NCBI RefSeq assembly: GCF_035582795.1
Contig: NC_134367.1
Coordinates: 89,015,062-89,079,061 of the forward strand
Source of the DNA: Mycteria americana
Taxonomy: Eukaryota > Chordata > Aves > Ciconiiformes > Ciconiidae
DNA length: 64,000 nt
Reading direction: 5' to 3'
Shown here: positions 22,256 to 47,689 of the stretch, piece by piece
Numbering within the stretch: the stretch's first letter is position 1
Layout: each line of letters starts with the position of its first letter
Made by a program: the position numbers and the translations under genes
The notes under the pieces: generated by a model
Database searches by the model: none
Told to the model about the DNA's origin: nothing
Seen by the model: the letters and a program-made list of their open reading frames with translations, nothing else

Positions 22256-22692
22256 GCCGGGGCATGCTCCCCACACGGCCCGAACACAGACCTTCCCGCC
22301 ACGGGCAACTAAGAGCCTTAACGTACGCCTGCGTTATGTTCCACGTAGAACAGGGCAGCCTGCCACAGCCCAGCAGGTGTGACAGCGCGGCGCTGCTGGC
22401 TCCGCCGCGGGTCCGCCCGGCCGCGGCCTGGGCCCGCTCACCCGCGAGGCGTGCGCAGCGCCCGCCCGACGGGCCGCAGCCACCGGCTCGGCAGCCCGCA
22501 CCGGGACTCCCCGGCCAGCTCGCCCACCCTGGACGCCTCCCCGGGACGGAGACGGGAAAAGGCGCGGCGAGGGGCCCAGCAGCCTCGCCCCCGCCCACGC
22601 AGCGGCTGCCTGTGCCCGCGGGGGGGAGGGCCGGCGCCAGGGGCGGCCCCGAGCGCCGCGCGCACCCCTCGGCGGAGCGGCGCTTGGCAGGC

Positions 22693-22739
22693 CGGGAGCC
22701 GTAGTCCTTCCCGCCGCGCTGCGCGCCGGGAGCTGTAGT
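22693..22739 (-). promoter_or_regulatory. Two tandem ZNF143/SBS-type motifs
   Basis: On the - strand, ACTACGGCTCCCG (22693-22705) and ACTACAGCTCCCG (22727-22739) both fit the vertebrate promoter motif ACTAYRNNNCCCR, bound by ZNF143 and partners. They are 34 bp apart in the same orientation, about half a kilobase upstream of the DESI2 start codon. Confidence 0.7.
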
Positions 22740-23067
22740 CTCCGCCGGCCCGCTGCTGGCGGGCGGCGGGGGCGGGCTCGAGCGGCTCCATTTTGCGCCC
22801 ATTGGAGGGGCTGCCAGGCCGTCCCGCGGCCCCGGCGGCGGCCGCTGCCTGCACCGCTCCCCCGTCCGCGCCCTGACCGCCGCGCCGCGCCTCCTCCCTC
22901 TCTCCCTCCCTCTCCTCCTCTCCTCTCTCCTCCCGCCGGCCCCGCCATCGCCACCGGGGTGGGGCCCGCGCCCGCTCCCCCCCGCGCCGCCCGGCCCCCG
23001 CCGCCGGCCGCGGGCTGAGCGCGCCTCCCGGGGGCGAGAGGCCCCGTCCGTCCGCGGCGGCGGCTCC

Positions 23068-23160
23068 ATGGTGCCCGCCGCCCCCCCCCGCCCCGCAGCA
23101 ACAGGCAGGACGAGGAGAAAGCGGCCCCCGGGGGTCCCCACCGCCCCGCCGCCGGCCTGA
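23068..23160 (+). promoter_or_regulatory. Upstream ORF in the DESI2 5' leader
   Basis: An ATG at 23068 (G at +4, T at -3) opens a 30-codon frame rich in Pro and Arg that ends with TGA at 23158-23160. That is 62 nt before the DESI2 ATG and out of frame with it. If the leader includes this ATG, it could reduce initiation at the main start. The main start has G at both -3 and +4, so leaky scanning or re-initiation would still serve it. Confidence 0.5.
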
Positions 23161-23222
23161 GCAGCGCCGCCGCCGCAGCGGGAGCGACCGAGCGGGCGGG
23201 GGGCGCCCGCGGGCCGCCGGCG

Positions 23223-35405
<12,183 letters not shown>

Positions 35406-38400
35406 GTCCTCCTCCAAAGTAACAAATGGTTTGAAATACTTCAGTTTAATCTCTCCAGCAATTGACTTCCTGACAGAACACGAGAGCTGACTCTAGAACA
35501 TTGTTTTTATATGCAAAAAAGGCTCTCATCAACCCCTGTTTCAGCTCAGGATTATTTGTGTAGTGAAAAGAATTGCTGGGAGAAAAGGGAAGGATTTTGT
35601 GTGAAGCCACCCTTTTCATTTTCACCTGTTTGGTAGACCTGGGTTAACTTAACATCTTGTATAAAGCAGAACTTAAATTATTTGTTTACAGTATTGTGTA
35701 CTGCTGTTTACAAGTCCTGTAAGGACTCCTGCCACCATGGAAGAAGAGAGAATTTGAGTTTGATTTAACTGTTGGTATAACTCAAAAGCAGTGGTATGAT
35801 GGCCTGGATGAACTCTCCCCTTTGTTTTTACGATGTAAGGCAGGTGAACATTAAATTTCTAAGAAATGCCAGAAACTGCTGAATACTATATATGTGAACA
35901 GGGTACTGTGCACTTAAAGTGGCTGATGTAAACAGGTAGATTCCAGGATGTAGGGAGACTGGTTTTGTCTAAGATCTGTTACTAGAAGTATGACCTCTAC
36001 ATTAATGAAACTGTGGATTTTTGCACATATGAAGGGAAATTTCTATCTCATTATAATGCCCATTGATCCCTTTTGATTTTTTTTTTAACTCAGCCATGTA
36101 GTTTGCATCCTATCTTCTGTCTGTATTTACAGTCGACTTCAACCAGGATTTAGACATGTGAGTATCATCTGTTAGAAGCATCAACAAATTTTTCACCATT
36201 TGGTTTACTTGATTTCAAACTTGTATATAAAAGTTAGTACTTGTATTCTTTTTTTGTTTCATATAGTTTGGAATAGTGTAATACAAGCCATTTATGGTTG
36301 GGGAATGGCCTTGCTTTCTGCTGCTGATTTTGCTCCATTTGAGTTTGTAAACATTCGTGTCCTTTTTTTTCTCGAGCTATAAATTACTGCCCAGTTGTGC
36401 ATATCCGCACAAATTACAGAGAAATCCTAATTTATTTTCCCACAGTCTCTGTCTGTGGCGTTAACTTTTTTTGTCAGATGTAATGAAGAAAAACCTGAAA
36501 ATTGCTTATGCACCTGCGTGTTTACACAGCAGAACCCACTAATCTGCACACATAATTATATCTGAAGGTAAGAGATATTATTTTCTAAAACACAGAAGTA
36601 TGTTTGCTGGTAGATTATAATTAGAGCTAAATTATAATTAGTGATCAGAATATATAATGGAATGCCTTATTCTTGTTCACTTACCAAGAGAATTAATGGT
36701 TCTTCCAGTCATTAGTGTGAATTAGTGAGGTTCTCTTGTGCACATAAGGATACAGTAGCACAAACATGAGGGAGGTGAGCTTGTGTATTTTGAAAGACTT
36801 GCTGCCTTAAACTAACAAAAAACATACCATCCGTAAACTTATCAGCTCACAAAGAAGTGTGCATTACTAGAAGTATAAATGATTCTTACAAGCTTTATTT
36901 TCAGTCTGTTGCTGGGTTTAGTTTTTACCTTAAGTGAAATACTGACTCTACAGTTTCTGCTGTTTAAAAGGAAAAAAAATCCTCTTAGGAGGCAAGAACG
37001 CTTCATGTTATGAATGTTCCTAGCCATGGGTAGTCAGTGCCATTGAACCCTACAGGAAGGCGCAGTAGGCTGTACCGTAGTAAGAATTCTTATGATTGCC
37101 AACTCCGACTCATGATAGAAAAGAGCAGAAGTTTTCTGCTAGCAGTTGGGTTGAATCCTTTGTCAGACAGTCTCTAAGTTTTCACTCATCTTCTGCGATG
37201 CAGTGTAGGTACAGAGAGAGAGACGCTCAGTTCTGGGGGGAAAAAATCAAGTGAGACTCTTTCTGGAAAGAGTGGGATAATAGTAGAAGTCTCTTTAACT
37301 GTAGTTTGGTACGTGTTCTAATAATCTCTTCTACCAAGTGGGAAACGCTTAAGACTGACAAGTCTACCACTGACTACGTTCTGTGGTCTCCAGAAGCCGG
37401 ACATACTGACTGTCCCTGTTGAGTGCTTTTTCACTTGAATCTCTGAATTTGAGTTCTCCTTTCTTTTTTTCCTGTAGTGAAAATGAATATGGTGGTCTCC
37501 AGTCAACTCTCAAGCATTAGAACTCAATCTCGCACTACTTACAGCTAAGACAACAGGCCACAGACAGGTTATTTTGTCTCTGCTGTGCAGCTGTGGTAGT
37601 AATGTGACTAAGTCTCTTGGCCAAGGCAGGTCCTTTACTTCAGCTCAGGGTTGAGGCCAGTGATCTAGCAATGTACTGTAGCTTTTCCTAGGTTTTAGGA
37701 AAAATAAATAGAATGAATTTTCATTGCTACCTAACTTTTATGTACCAAAAGCAGCTTTTTAGGCTTCTGATATATCCAGAGCGCTAGGTCACAAATCTCT
37801 ACACCTTCATTAACACACACAACTACAGCATGTACAATGCAAGAACATGACAGATCACAGCACAGTTTTTATTTAGAAGTAAAACTAAGACTATTTTTTA
37901 TAAAGCAGACTGGAAAGTTTGTAACAAAAACATTCATTTTATTGGTAGCTGTACAGGTGAAAATACTGTCTTATGCTCCTTTTTTTGTTTGTTTGTTTGT
38001 TTCAAAACCATCCATTTGTAAATCCCGTGAGGAAACTGACACCTGAACCCTGAAGGCTGTTGGGTATTGTATCAAAGCAAGCGGTACTGTAACTTCAGTC
38101 GCATGCTGTCAACTCAGCCTCCACTGGATGCCTCCAAGAAGTCACCCTGCCAGTGGTTACTCCGATTTGTTAGCAATAGAGCAAGTTACCTTTCACCAGC
38201 ATTACTGCCAAGCAGGGATTACTATAGTTGACTAATGACCACACTGTGCTAGGACTAGAACACTCCAAAATGCTGTGAGAAAGCTGGATGCCTGTGGAGT
38301 CTTTTCCATCAAAACGGGTAGAAAAATATCACTACTTCAGGGTTCTGCTCTGTTTACTTTCTCATTCTTGTTTAATTTTCTGTAAGATAGTACTTTTGAT

Positions 38401-38775
38401 ACGTATTATATTCTTTAACTCAAAGTCATTTTATTTAAATGCCATTTTCTGTTCAGCAAGCCAAAAAATCCAATGTATTGTCAGTGTGCACCAGTAACTT
38501 CAGAGTCGCTTGGTAAAAACATAGTTGCATTACTTCTAAAATTTGCAATGCAATTCTGATCACTATTGATACATGATAATTTTCACTGTTGGAAGTTGGT
38601 TACAAGCTGAATATTCACTGATGCATTTTTTGTAAACTTGTATTCAAGTTTACTGTACTACATAGTTATTTGTATAAAATTCAAAGAATTTTGACTTTTG
38701 TTACCTGTACATGGCAACAAGTTGTCTAGCATCTTAAATCCATCAGTTTATTAAAAATACTTTTATAAAAAAAGA
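35406..38775 (+). other. DESI2: DESI2 3'UTR (end estimated)
   Basis: AT-rich, non-repetitive sequence follows the stop codon without an obvious boundary. Candidate polyadenylation signals are AATAAA at 37703-37708 and ATTAAA at 38750-38755. The latter precedes a change in base composition near 38.8 kb. A long 3'UTR is expected for this gene, so the distal site is preferred. Transcript data would be needed to fix the end. Confidence 0.6.
38750..38755 (+). terminator. DESI2: Probable distal DESI2 polyadenylation signal
   Basis: ATTAAA followed within 20 nt by TTTTATAAAAAAAG. It is the last plausible signal before intergenic sequence. An earlier AATAAA at 37703 may be used as well. Confidence 0.5.
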
Positions 38776-41371
38776 CAGTTGGCTGCGTGCGTTATTCCCC
38801 TGGTACCTACAGCTTGTTTTGTCAGTGCCACCCAAGCTGATCTTTGGTTTTGAAACATGCTTTCAAAGGATAGTAAAACTATCCAAGGGTTTCCTATAGT
38901 TAAGCTATAGGCTATAATCTGACATGGGCGTCAGGAGCTGCAGTTTGGTTTGTCTGAGGCGTTATTAAGAGCCACTAGTTTTTAATAGACTAAATGCAAA
39001 ATGTTTTCAGATTTGGTGTGCTAACTACAGCTACTGGTGTATGAAACACTCAGGATATGCTTGGTATATGTTGCAGATATGTGCCATTTTCTACAAATTT
39101 GCTCGAAAGCCCAGACCCGTAGTCTGGATTTGTACCAAAGCAGCCACGAGGCACGTGGGGTCTGCCTTGCCAATTCCTTTGAGCAGAGCAGAAGGACCCA
39201 GACTACGGTGAAGTACCAATGGCAACACCAGCCTAAGCCACTGCTGCCTGTGCTGTGCCCGCTCCTGCGGTGGCAGTGCCACTGGTGGCACGGCCCAGCC
39301 CTGACCCAGACTGGAGAAACTCCCCTGGCTGTTTAATTAAAAAGGTACCAAGCTATTTCCCGGCCAGGGCAGTTCAGCAGTTGGGCTGCAGCCTGACCGC
39401 CTGCACAGTTGTGTGGGGTGGTTGCACCTCTGCTCGAAGCTGTGGTTGCTCTGGTCAGCAGAGCTGGCTGCTCCTTGCAGCCACACTGGCCATGGGGTGC
39501 CGTGGGGCAGCTGCGCGGTGCGCCAGCCGGCAAAGCGAGCTCCCCAAACATCCCAAGCTCAGGCACAGAGCTGGCAACAGCCCTTGAGGATGAGCCCTTG
39601 AGCCAGCGGTGCTGGCTCTGGACTTTGCAAAACGCAGATGGGTGCACGTGTTTTGACGGGATAGATACTCCTCTGCACGTTCAGGGCACTGATAAATTGG
39701 AGCACTGTCCTGTGGCTGTCAAAGCCGGTGCTGCCCTGCCGCTCTCGCCTCGCAGCTGGGAAGGGGATGTGTTTTGCCATGCTTGGCGTGCTGAGCCTGG
39801 CATCTCTGTGCACTGCTAATGAAGATTGGCTAGGACGCGACTTGCTGGAGAAGCTGCCAAGATAGAGGGGTGTTCCCTTTTCCAACTGCTGCTGGACACT
39901 AATCGCTAACAAAGCTGCAAGAGAGTTTGAGTAACTCGTAACCTATTGAAAGGAAGCTTGGCAACTTTGACTGAGTTCATCAGTTTAAAACAGTGAATTC
40001 CAGATAAATTCACTTGTGGCATCCGATGGCAAAGAGTGCCCATCCACTTCTAGGAAGGCGATCAATACACAAAAAATACATATTGCATTGTTTGGTTAAT
40101 GGGTGAGTAGCTGAGTTTAACTGAATTGTTCTTGAAGAAAATGTTTCAAATGAAATTTCATTTTCTAAAACAGTTTCTTCAGGCATGCACGGTTTATGTT
40201 GCAAATTTGTCATAAGAACAGCTTCTCAATAGGCAAAGCTTTTTTACGGCTAAAGGCACCTTAGTCGTATCACTCCGCCAAAATAAATGTTTTCTTTCAC
40301 AGTGCTTCATATAATGCAATGAAAGTGGTTATTGAATAGTTCCTGACTTTCTCTGCTATCCTTTGGTTTGATCTACATCAGATCATAAAAAAACTTCAGC
40401 AAACTTTTCAATGTAACAGCTTGTCAGGGAAGCCCATGGCATTGCTTTGAGAAAGCAGCTGTACTCCACCAGTAACTCGGATTCCTACTGGGCTAGAGTA
40501 GGAATCCTGTATTTCTCACATGATCTGGTCTGCTAAAATTAGCACATCACAAACTAAACCAGGATCTAGCCATAAAGAAATGCGAGATTCCTGCACTGGT
40601 GCAGTTTTAGCTTGCTTTGGGGATGGTAGAGGGCTGCATCTATCTAGGTCTCCTTAGAGGGACGTTGTTCCCACCAGACCAGCTCTCCATCCCTGTCCAT
40701 CTCTGAGCAGCAGCCCAGGACAAGCAGAGCTAAGGCAGCGCCATTCCTTCTGCAGGTGGAAGATGGGTGGCCAGCAGTTCTTGTGTTCTTTTCAAAGTGG
40801 TGTGTCAATCCTGTAATCCTCAAAGCAGAAAGCCTGCTGCACTTGCCGATTACCTGCCGTGCTGCCTCTAGCCCGTGCGGTTGTGTGAAAGGAGAGGAAT
40901 CGCTGTTAGTGTCTTCTGAATGAAGTCAACGAAGGGGAGAGAGAAGGGCTTCACCTGTGCCCCCTGGGGGCTGTTCAAACTGAGCTCATGGGTTTCAACT
41001 CTTAACATTTCCTTTCAGTGAGCCTTTTTTTTTTACCTCCTTATCCCCCTTCACCTTTCCACAGCCTGAAACAAGGCACCCAAATACTGGACTTCAAGAA
41101 GCCACAACTGTGTTGCTGAATCATTCCTGCGAGGGCTCACCATAGCTCGGGAGGGGGGTTAGGAAGGGGTTCAAGCCATCTCGGATGAGAAGAGCCTTTC
41201 CCACAGCCACGATGCCAGCCTTGTCTTCTGCCCCAGGCGACTGTGGGGCAGCAGTGTGGGGGGCTCAAATGTGTCTTCTGTGGGGTTTGGGTCTGGTCCC
41301 ACCGTGGCTGCTGGCATGGTCTATACGGGTCTTCCTTTACAGTGAGATAAATGGTGTGAATTGGACACACG

Positions 41372-41411
<40 letters not shown>

Positions 41412-44400
41412 AAACGGCACAGGCACGTTTCTAGTGGGCTCTAGCGAAACGTGGCCAACCTCCACGGCCAGCAAGGGACGGGGGGGAGGAGACCCTGTTC
41501 CCAGAGCGCGCCTGAGTGACACGGCACTCAGTGACACGTTTTCGGCTGGCTCCCTCGCATTTCCCAGGTCTGAACAGTCATCACTGTTAGCTCAAGAAAA
41601 GCCAGGGCTTTCCTCCCAGAATAAGAATAAAGCCCCATTAAACCCACCTAATGACAACGCAAATCATGTTGAACAGAAAATGGCTTGTGTTCCCTACTCG
41701 GACTTCTGAGGCTTGCGGGTTTTGTTCTGGTTTTCCCATTCCTAATTTGCCTGTGGGAAACACTGCCTGCCCCCAGCCCTCCCAGCGCAAGCACACAATA
41801 GCTGCTTGTTTTTCGCCTGGAAGGAATTGCTGAGCCTTTAAATAGCTGGAATTGAGTTTATTTTTCTACTGTACTTCAGCTCATTCATTACCTCAGTCCT
41901 AAAAGTGAGGATTTCCAAGAGCACTGGAATTTCACTCCCATTTTTTTCCCAAAAGATGCTCTGCATCTTAAATTTCATGCTCCAGCCCCGTGTTAGAGTC
42001 ACTAGCTAAACCTGCGGTGAAGTGTCAGCTTCCAACAAATTAATTCACATGCCGTTAAGCAAATATGATCTGAGTAGTGAGGACTAGCAAGAGCTGACGG
42101 CAATGTAGCCGGCTCAAACACAACTGTAAAGGTCAATTATTTTTTTTATGTCAGAGAGACTTGGAAAGTTTAGTGAAAGCACTGAACGAGAACCGATGAT
42201 AGTCAGGGTGACCGGCTGAGTGGAGGCTGCTCAGGCTGGCTCTTACCTCCAGCACTCTGGAGTCGAGGGCAGAGAAATGCCTCAGCGAGTTCCCCAGCTT
42301 TTGAGGATGCTCTCACCTTTGCAATTGTTTTCTTTAAGCTGCTTTGCCCTTCCAGGAGCCTTATGGCTTCTGTGCACGTTAAGAGGTTTAAAGGAAGGAC
42401 AGTCTCCGTGGCCCAGACTGCTGCCTCTGCCCTGCAGCTCCCTGCACAAACGCTCCTCCGGTGAAACGGCCACGCCGTGGCACGCGTGCAGGGATGTCAC
42501 GCTCACCCCGTGCTTTCGGAGAGTATGGATGAGCGTGGCGGGAGAACCTGCAACCTTCAGAGAGACAGGCAGCCTCTGGCACCTCTCCAGGTTGCACTGA
42601 GCTTCAAAGTTGTAATGGTTGGTGCTAATATTGCCGAGATTGTCTTCAAATGAGGAAAAAAAGGGTTTTATACTAAATACACTGACATGTAATTATTTAT
42701 TGATAATATGCTAATACTGCAGAATTAAACCAAGTACAAACAGGAATCTGTTCAGAGCTAGACTACACACCTTCCCTGTCCCAGCACGAGGTATACGCTA
42801 TATGTAGCACATCCAGAGCAATCAGCTCCTCTGAGTCATCTTTTTCTCCCTCACTCTGTCCTCTACAGATGTTCAGCTTCCTAAATGGCCTCTGAGGACC
42901 TGCCTTTTACCTGCAGAGCAGGTAACCCTATAGGTCATGACACTCTTCCCTGACTGTGTCCTGAGCTAATCTATACTTCTTCCTTATCTTCTGGGGAGGT
43001 TTACTGAGAATGCCTTGAACTAGCAGCAACCCCCCAGAAACGGGCTCTTGTTTCATGTCCACCAGTGGTGGCCTTTGCAGTGTATACCTGGTAGTCTGGA
43101 AAAGCTCGATTCTGTCCCTCCTTGCAGACTCCAAGGTGACTTTCTGCCATCTTTCTGAGCCAGCTGTTGCCTTTAAGCTGTGTCTGCATGCTGGAGAAAA
43201 GTGCTGAAGTAGGTTACTTTTCAGCTGATCACCTTCATAAATTTTAATCTTTCAGTTTTATAGGAAAAAACCCCCACCCTAAAGGCACACTTCTAGTGAC
43301 CGTCAGCTTGATTTTGAGAAGCTAGTCTTTGAGAAACATTAGAAACCCCATGTCCGTAGGTGGCTGGAGAGGCCAAAGTACTCAATTAACTTCTAGTTTT
43401 TTCAACTGTGGAAGCCTGTGCTGATGACATCATCCTTCCATGGTGACCTCAGAATAAGGAAACCTTTGCCCTCCCGTCTGAGCAGCCCACAAAAGCTCTC
43501 TTGGTGCTCCTTTCCCAACAGCAACTTGCTTTTGGGACAAGAGCCACGGGGACAGACTGTCGGCAAGGTTAAATCTCTGCCACTGTGGCACTGCAGCAGG
43601 CGCAGCGCGTGCCCTGCGAGGGGACCCGAGCCAGTGCCGCGCCATGCCATGCCACTCGGACGAGCAGGATGGACTCTTGGAGACGCAGCAAGAGATTTCA
43701 AGGGCTCCATCTTGGTTGCCCCCTCCCCATAGCATCACCTTACTCTCACTTCAGAAGAAGCCCCGACGCAATTGTTCCAGCATTAAGTGACCTTTCAGCA
43801 GGAGGCAGGGCTGCCACTCAGACCCAAGGGCCAAAGCTGCTTTTAAGTTTACAACCATGTTTTTAAGTAACACACTCCACGCTGATGCCTGCAGTGTCTG
43901 AAGAAACACAACCAAAAGCTGCAGCTGAGCTTGGGTCAGACAAGTCTCCTCTCTCTACCCAAACGCACAGACAAAACCTGTAGTTATGGAACAGCGTGAT
44001 GTGGGTTTCTGCTCCTTAAGAACCACCACCTGCCTGGGGAGGGAGATGGATGTCAGGAGGCTTGAAAAAGCCCGGCCATCGCTCCCCTCTGCAACCCCCG
44101 GTGCCAGCGCCCACAGCCACAGAAACAGTAGGCACAAGCGCTCCTGGAGTCTTCTCCAGCGGCTCTGTCCCTCCCCGCGGGCAAGGCCATGGGAGGGAAG
44201 GGTCCGTCCTGGCACTGCCCTTCCCGCCCGGGCGCGGGCAGGGGGAACAGCCCGCTCTCGTCCCACCTCCCCGGCAGCAGGCGCAGGAGCTGCCTGCCTT
44301 CAGGGGGGCTCCCTGCCATTCCCGTGCTGCGGGACGGATAAGCAAGCCTGAAAAATAACAAAGCTGGGCTCTAAAACTGAGGGGGCATGAAACGCTGTCC

Positions 44401-47084
44401 CACTGAACTGCGCAGCAAGCCTGGCTCCTGTAACACAGTCCCACGCAGGGGATGGGGTGGGATGGGCACGGATGGGTAAGGCTCTACTGCAGGTGTTAGT
44501 ACAGGACACGCGTAAGGCACTCAGTCAATAACCTGGTTCACTTGGACAAGCAGCAAAGAAATAAACAGCCTGGCTTTTATACTTTGTGAGGAAAGTAAGG
44601 GCTTTTCTAATGGTTGCATAACGCAATATTCCCCTTTAAACAAAAAGCTGGGGTTCTGCTCGCCTCGCCACGCTTATTTGAGGCTTGGAACAAGAGTAAA
44701 GGTGGAAACTGCTTTTTCTGTGGTAAACTCCTGGCTGTGGGGGCCAAAAATATCTCTGCTGCCATGTGGCTGAAGGACAGACTCACGCCACTCCTCCCTC
44801 CCGTGAGCACAGGGGCCGGGCTCAGGAGAATGCAGACACGCTTCTCTTTGCTGGCTGGAAGAGCTCACCTTCAAGGCTAGTTTAAATCCAAAATGCGCCC
44901 ACAGAAAGAGCGTCTCATCACCACCTGGTTGCTGAAAGCTCAAGCTCTAATTAAAAAAAAAAAGTCGCCTGGTGCCAGACACTAATTGTCCTGACACAAG
45001 TCCTGATTATGGAAATGCTACAAGTCACCCAAACGTGGCCGGTCCCAAGCAAGCATCTGCCCAGCACCGCCGTGTTTTGTGCCAGCGTCACAGTGCCGGA
45101 CGCCTCAGGCATCAGCCCCAGGAGACAGCAGCTCTCTGCTCCCTCTTCTTGCCGATCCCTTCAAAGTTTGTGGCTGGAAAAGAGCACTTTCCAGGCAGCA
45201 TGATTCAGTGAGGACACAGCGCAAGCCCAGACTGACGCTAACGCTGCTCGTACGGCTCCGCTCGTCAAAGCTGGCCTCAAAAGGCACAACGGCGCGTTTG
45301 CACCTAGTGCCCTTTAGGCGTGTAAAGAGAAGTAGGTAACATAACCTTCACCACAAATCCTCCCATCTCTGCGGGGGCCTGGGACTGCCGCAGCGGTGGG
45401 AGGGGGTGTGAAGACATCTCCAGACCCTTCCTCCCCCTGCCCTCCTCCCCGGCTGCAGGACAAGCTGCCCAGAGAGGCAGGAGGATGTGGCGGGATGGGG
45501 GGGACGGGGGGCAGCCGGGAGAGGCACTGCATCGGGCTGCTGCCGGCCGAGCAAGCTGAAGCCTTGGGGCCAGGGCTAGCCCACCTCCCGGCAATGAGCA
45601 ATGCCTGTGCATGTGCAGATGGAGGGAAGCCCAGCGGCACGGGCCAGGGAAGGACAAGCAGGTCATCGGTCCTCTTCCCTGTACACGCTGCGAGTCGTTT
45701 CTTGGTTTCCATGGAAACCAGCTGCTGCAGACTGATGCTATGAAAGCAACTTCCAAGATTAAAGCTAACAGATTTGCTTTGCTCTAACCAGAGCAGAGGG
45801 ACTCATCACTGTATTGCCCTGTGTGTGGCGTAAAAAAGGTTTCAGAGAAGTTGCAGGTACCCTCGAGACGACCTGCTGGCAGCCAGCGCTGCATCACCTG
45901 CCCCTCGTCCCCGACAGCCGGTGCAGCCACAAACCCCAGGCAGGGGAGAGGAGGAGGAGGAGGAGGAAGGAGCAGGGACTTCCAGGTCCCATTAGCTCCT
46001 TGCAGGTGGGTACAGCTCACACCGGTACCAGACGCAGTGCTATTGCCATCTCTGAGGGCTGAAATCTGTTGTTTGCCCTGCAAAAGCCAAGCCAGCAGAA
46101 GCAGCGGCAATGTAAGATCGCATGGCGAGATCTCCGAGAGGCTGCAAGGAGACTGTGCTGCAGCACCTTGAGTGGAAAAGGTAAAGGCAGCAATGGTGGG
46201 TTAGAGACAAGTGCAGTTACTGCAAGGCTGCCTGTCCCTCTTACCCAAATACTGAGCGGGGGACACTGTTCAGTGACATGGCCACCAAGTGGTCAAAAAT
46301 CAGCCTTGTATGAAGACAAAGTTTGGACAGGCCAACTCTTACGTAAGTTGCTCTCAGAAGTACATGTATTATTGAATAAACCAAAGTCATGCCTCGCAGA
46401 GAAGCTCCGTAGCAACAAAGCGAGCCAGTCTTTGATGGAGTCATTGGCAGAAAAACATGCAAAACTTAAAAAGCTTAACTCTCCCTACATATTATTAATT
46501 ACTCGATCAAGCTTCATTTGGAAAGAGTCCATGAACATATAAAGAGGCATTCAGCCTAACGAGAGGAATGCCACAGCCCAGGTTAGGCAGCACGGCGGAG
46601 GCCTGTGGTTAATGCTCAGACAAGCTGTGCCCACCACCACCACAGCGACTTGCCTCTCCTGTGACAGGCGGCAGAACAGACGTGCAGACTGTGCCCTGTG
46701 CCTGCTCAACTTAATGCAGTGCTAGCACCTGCAGGGAATCACTTCGGTGGAAGAACAGCCTTCCTAATGTATAATAATCAGGCAAATCAGAGAAAACAAC
46801 TGGAAACATGCTACTAGGGTGGAATTCATTTCTAGCGTGAATTTTGATTTTTCTAGAAGTGGCTCCGACATTTTACAAAAATGTAGTCAAGAATACAGAA
46901 ATGCTGCAGGCAGCCAAACCAGACATCCAATATTTTTGTTCAAGTCCCGTAAATATGACAGCTGATCATGGCACTAACAAACAAGTGTTCATTACTGAAA
47001 AGTTCCCGTGTTCCTCAGTGCAGTGAAAGCTACATGCTCTTGGAAGCTTCCCATGAATATTTTTCTGCATCTCTGCTGTGAAAT
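38776..47084. other. Intergenic DNA, DESI2 to solo LTR C
   Basis: About 8.3 kb in which GC-richer patches (39.1-39.9 kb, 43.4-46.1 kb) alternate with AT-rich sequence. Reading frames of 100-175 codons occur on both strands in the GC-rich patches, but none shows a recognisable domain. Several overlap in many frames at once, as expected from composition. I see an (AC)n microsatellite and no gene. Confidence 0.6.
41381..41411. repeat. (AC)15 microsatellite
   Basis: Fifteen perfect AC units preceded by the degenerate stretch GGACACACGCACCCACCC. Confidence 0.97.
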
Positions 47085-47089
47085 CCACT

Positions 47090-47684
47090 TGTCGTGGTTT
47101 AACCCCAGCCAGCAACTAAGCCCCACACAGCCGCTCGCTCACTTCCCCCCGGTGGGATGGGGGAGAGAATTGGAAGGGTAAAAATGAGAAAACTCGTGGG
47201 TTGAGATAAAGACAGTTTAATAGGGAAAGCAAAAGCTGCGTGCACAAACAAAGCAAAGCAAGGAATTCATTCACTGCTTCCCATGGGCAGGCAGGTGTTC
47301 AGCCATCTCCAGGAAAGCAGGGCTCCACCACGCATAACGGTTACTTGGGAAGACAAACGCCATCACTCTGAATGTCCCCAATTTCCTTCTTCCTCCCCCA
47401 GCTCTATATGCTGAGCATGATGTCCTATGGTGTGGAATAGCCCTTTGGTCAGCTGGGCTCAGCTGTCCCAGCTGTGTCCCCTCCCAGCTCCTTGTGCACC
47501 CCCAGCCTCCTCGCTGGTGGGGTGGGGTGAGGAGCAGAAAAGGCCTTGACTCTGTGTAAGCCCTGCTCAGCAGTAACGAAAACATCCCTGTGTTATCAAC
47601 ACTGTTTTCAGCACAAATCCAAAACACAGCCCCATACTAGCTACTGTGAAGAAAATTAACTCTATCCCTGCCAAAACCAGCACA
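47090..47684 (-). mobile_element. Solo LTR of an avian endogenous retrovirus (copy C)
   Basis: This 595-bp LTR has TG/CA ends and a perfect 5-bp duplication, CCACT (47085-47089 and 47685-47689). It lies in the DESI2-COX20 intergenic region. On the - strand it carries the same landmarks as copies A and B. It belongs to the same subfamily as copy B, with which it shares the block around GGTTACTTGGGAAGAC (seen here on the + strand, about 47339-47354). The TATA box is degraded to CATATAGAG. No retroviral genes are attached. Confidence 0.95.
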
Positions 47685-47689
47685 CCACT

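Noticed and set aside
39409-39819. 136-codon frame in a GC-rich intergenic patch
   Set aside because: Overlaps three other open frames on both strands. The composition explains it and no domain was recognised.
41185-41709. 174-codon frame spanning the (AC)n microsatellite
   Set aside because: The centre translates the dinucleotide repeat (HTHTHT), and the rest has no protein-like signature.
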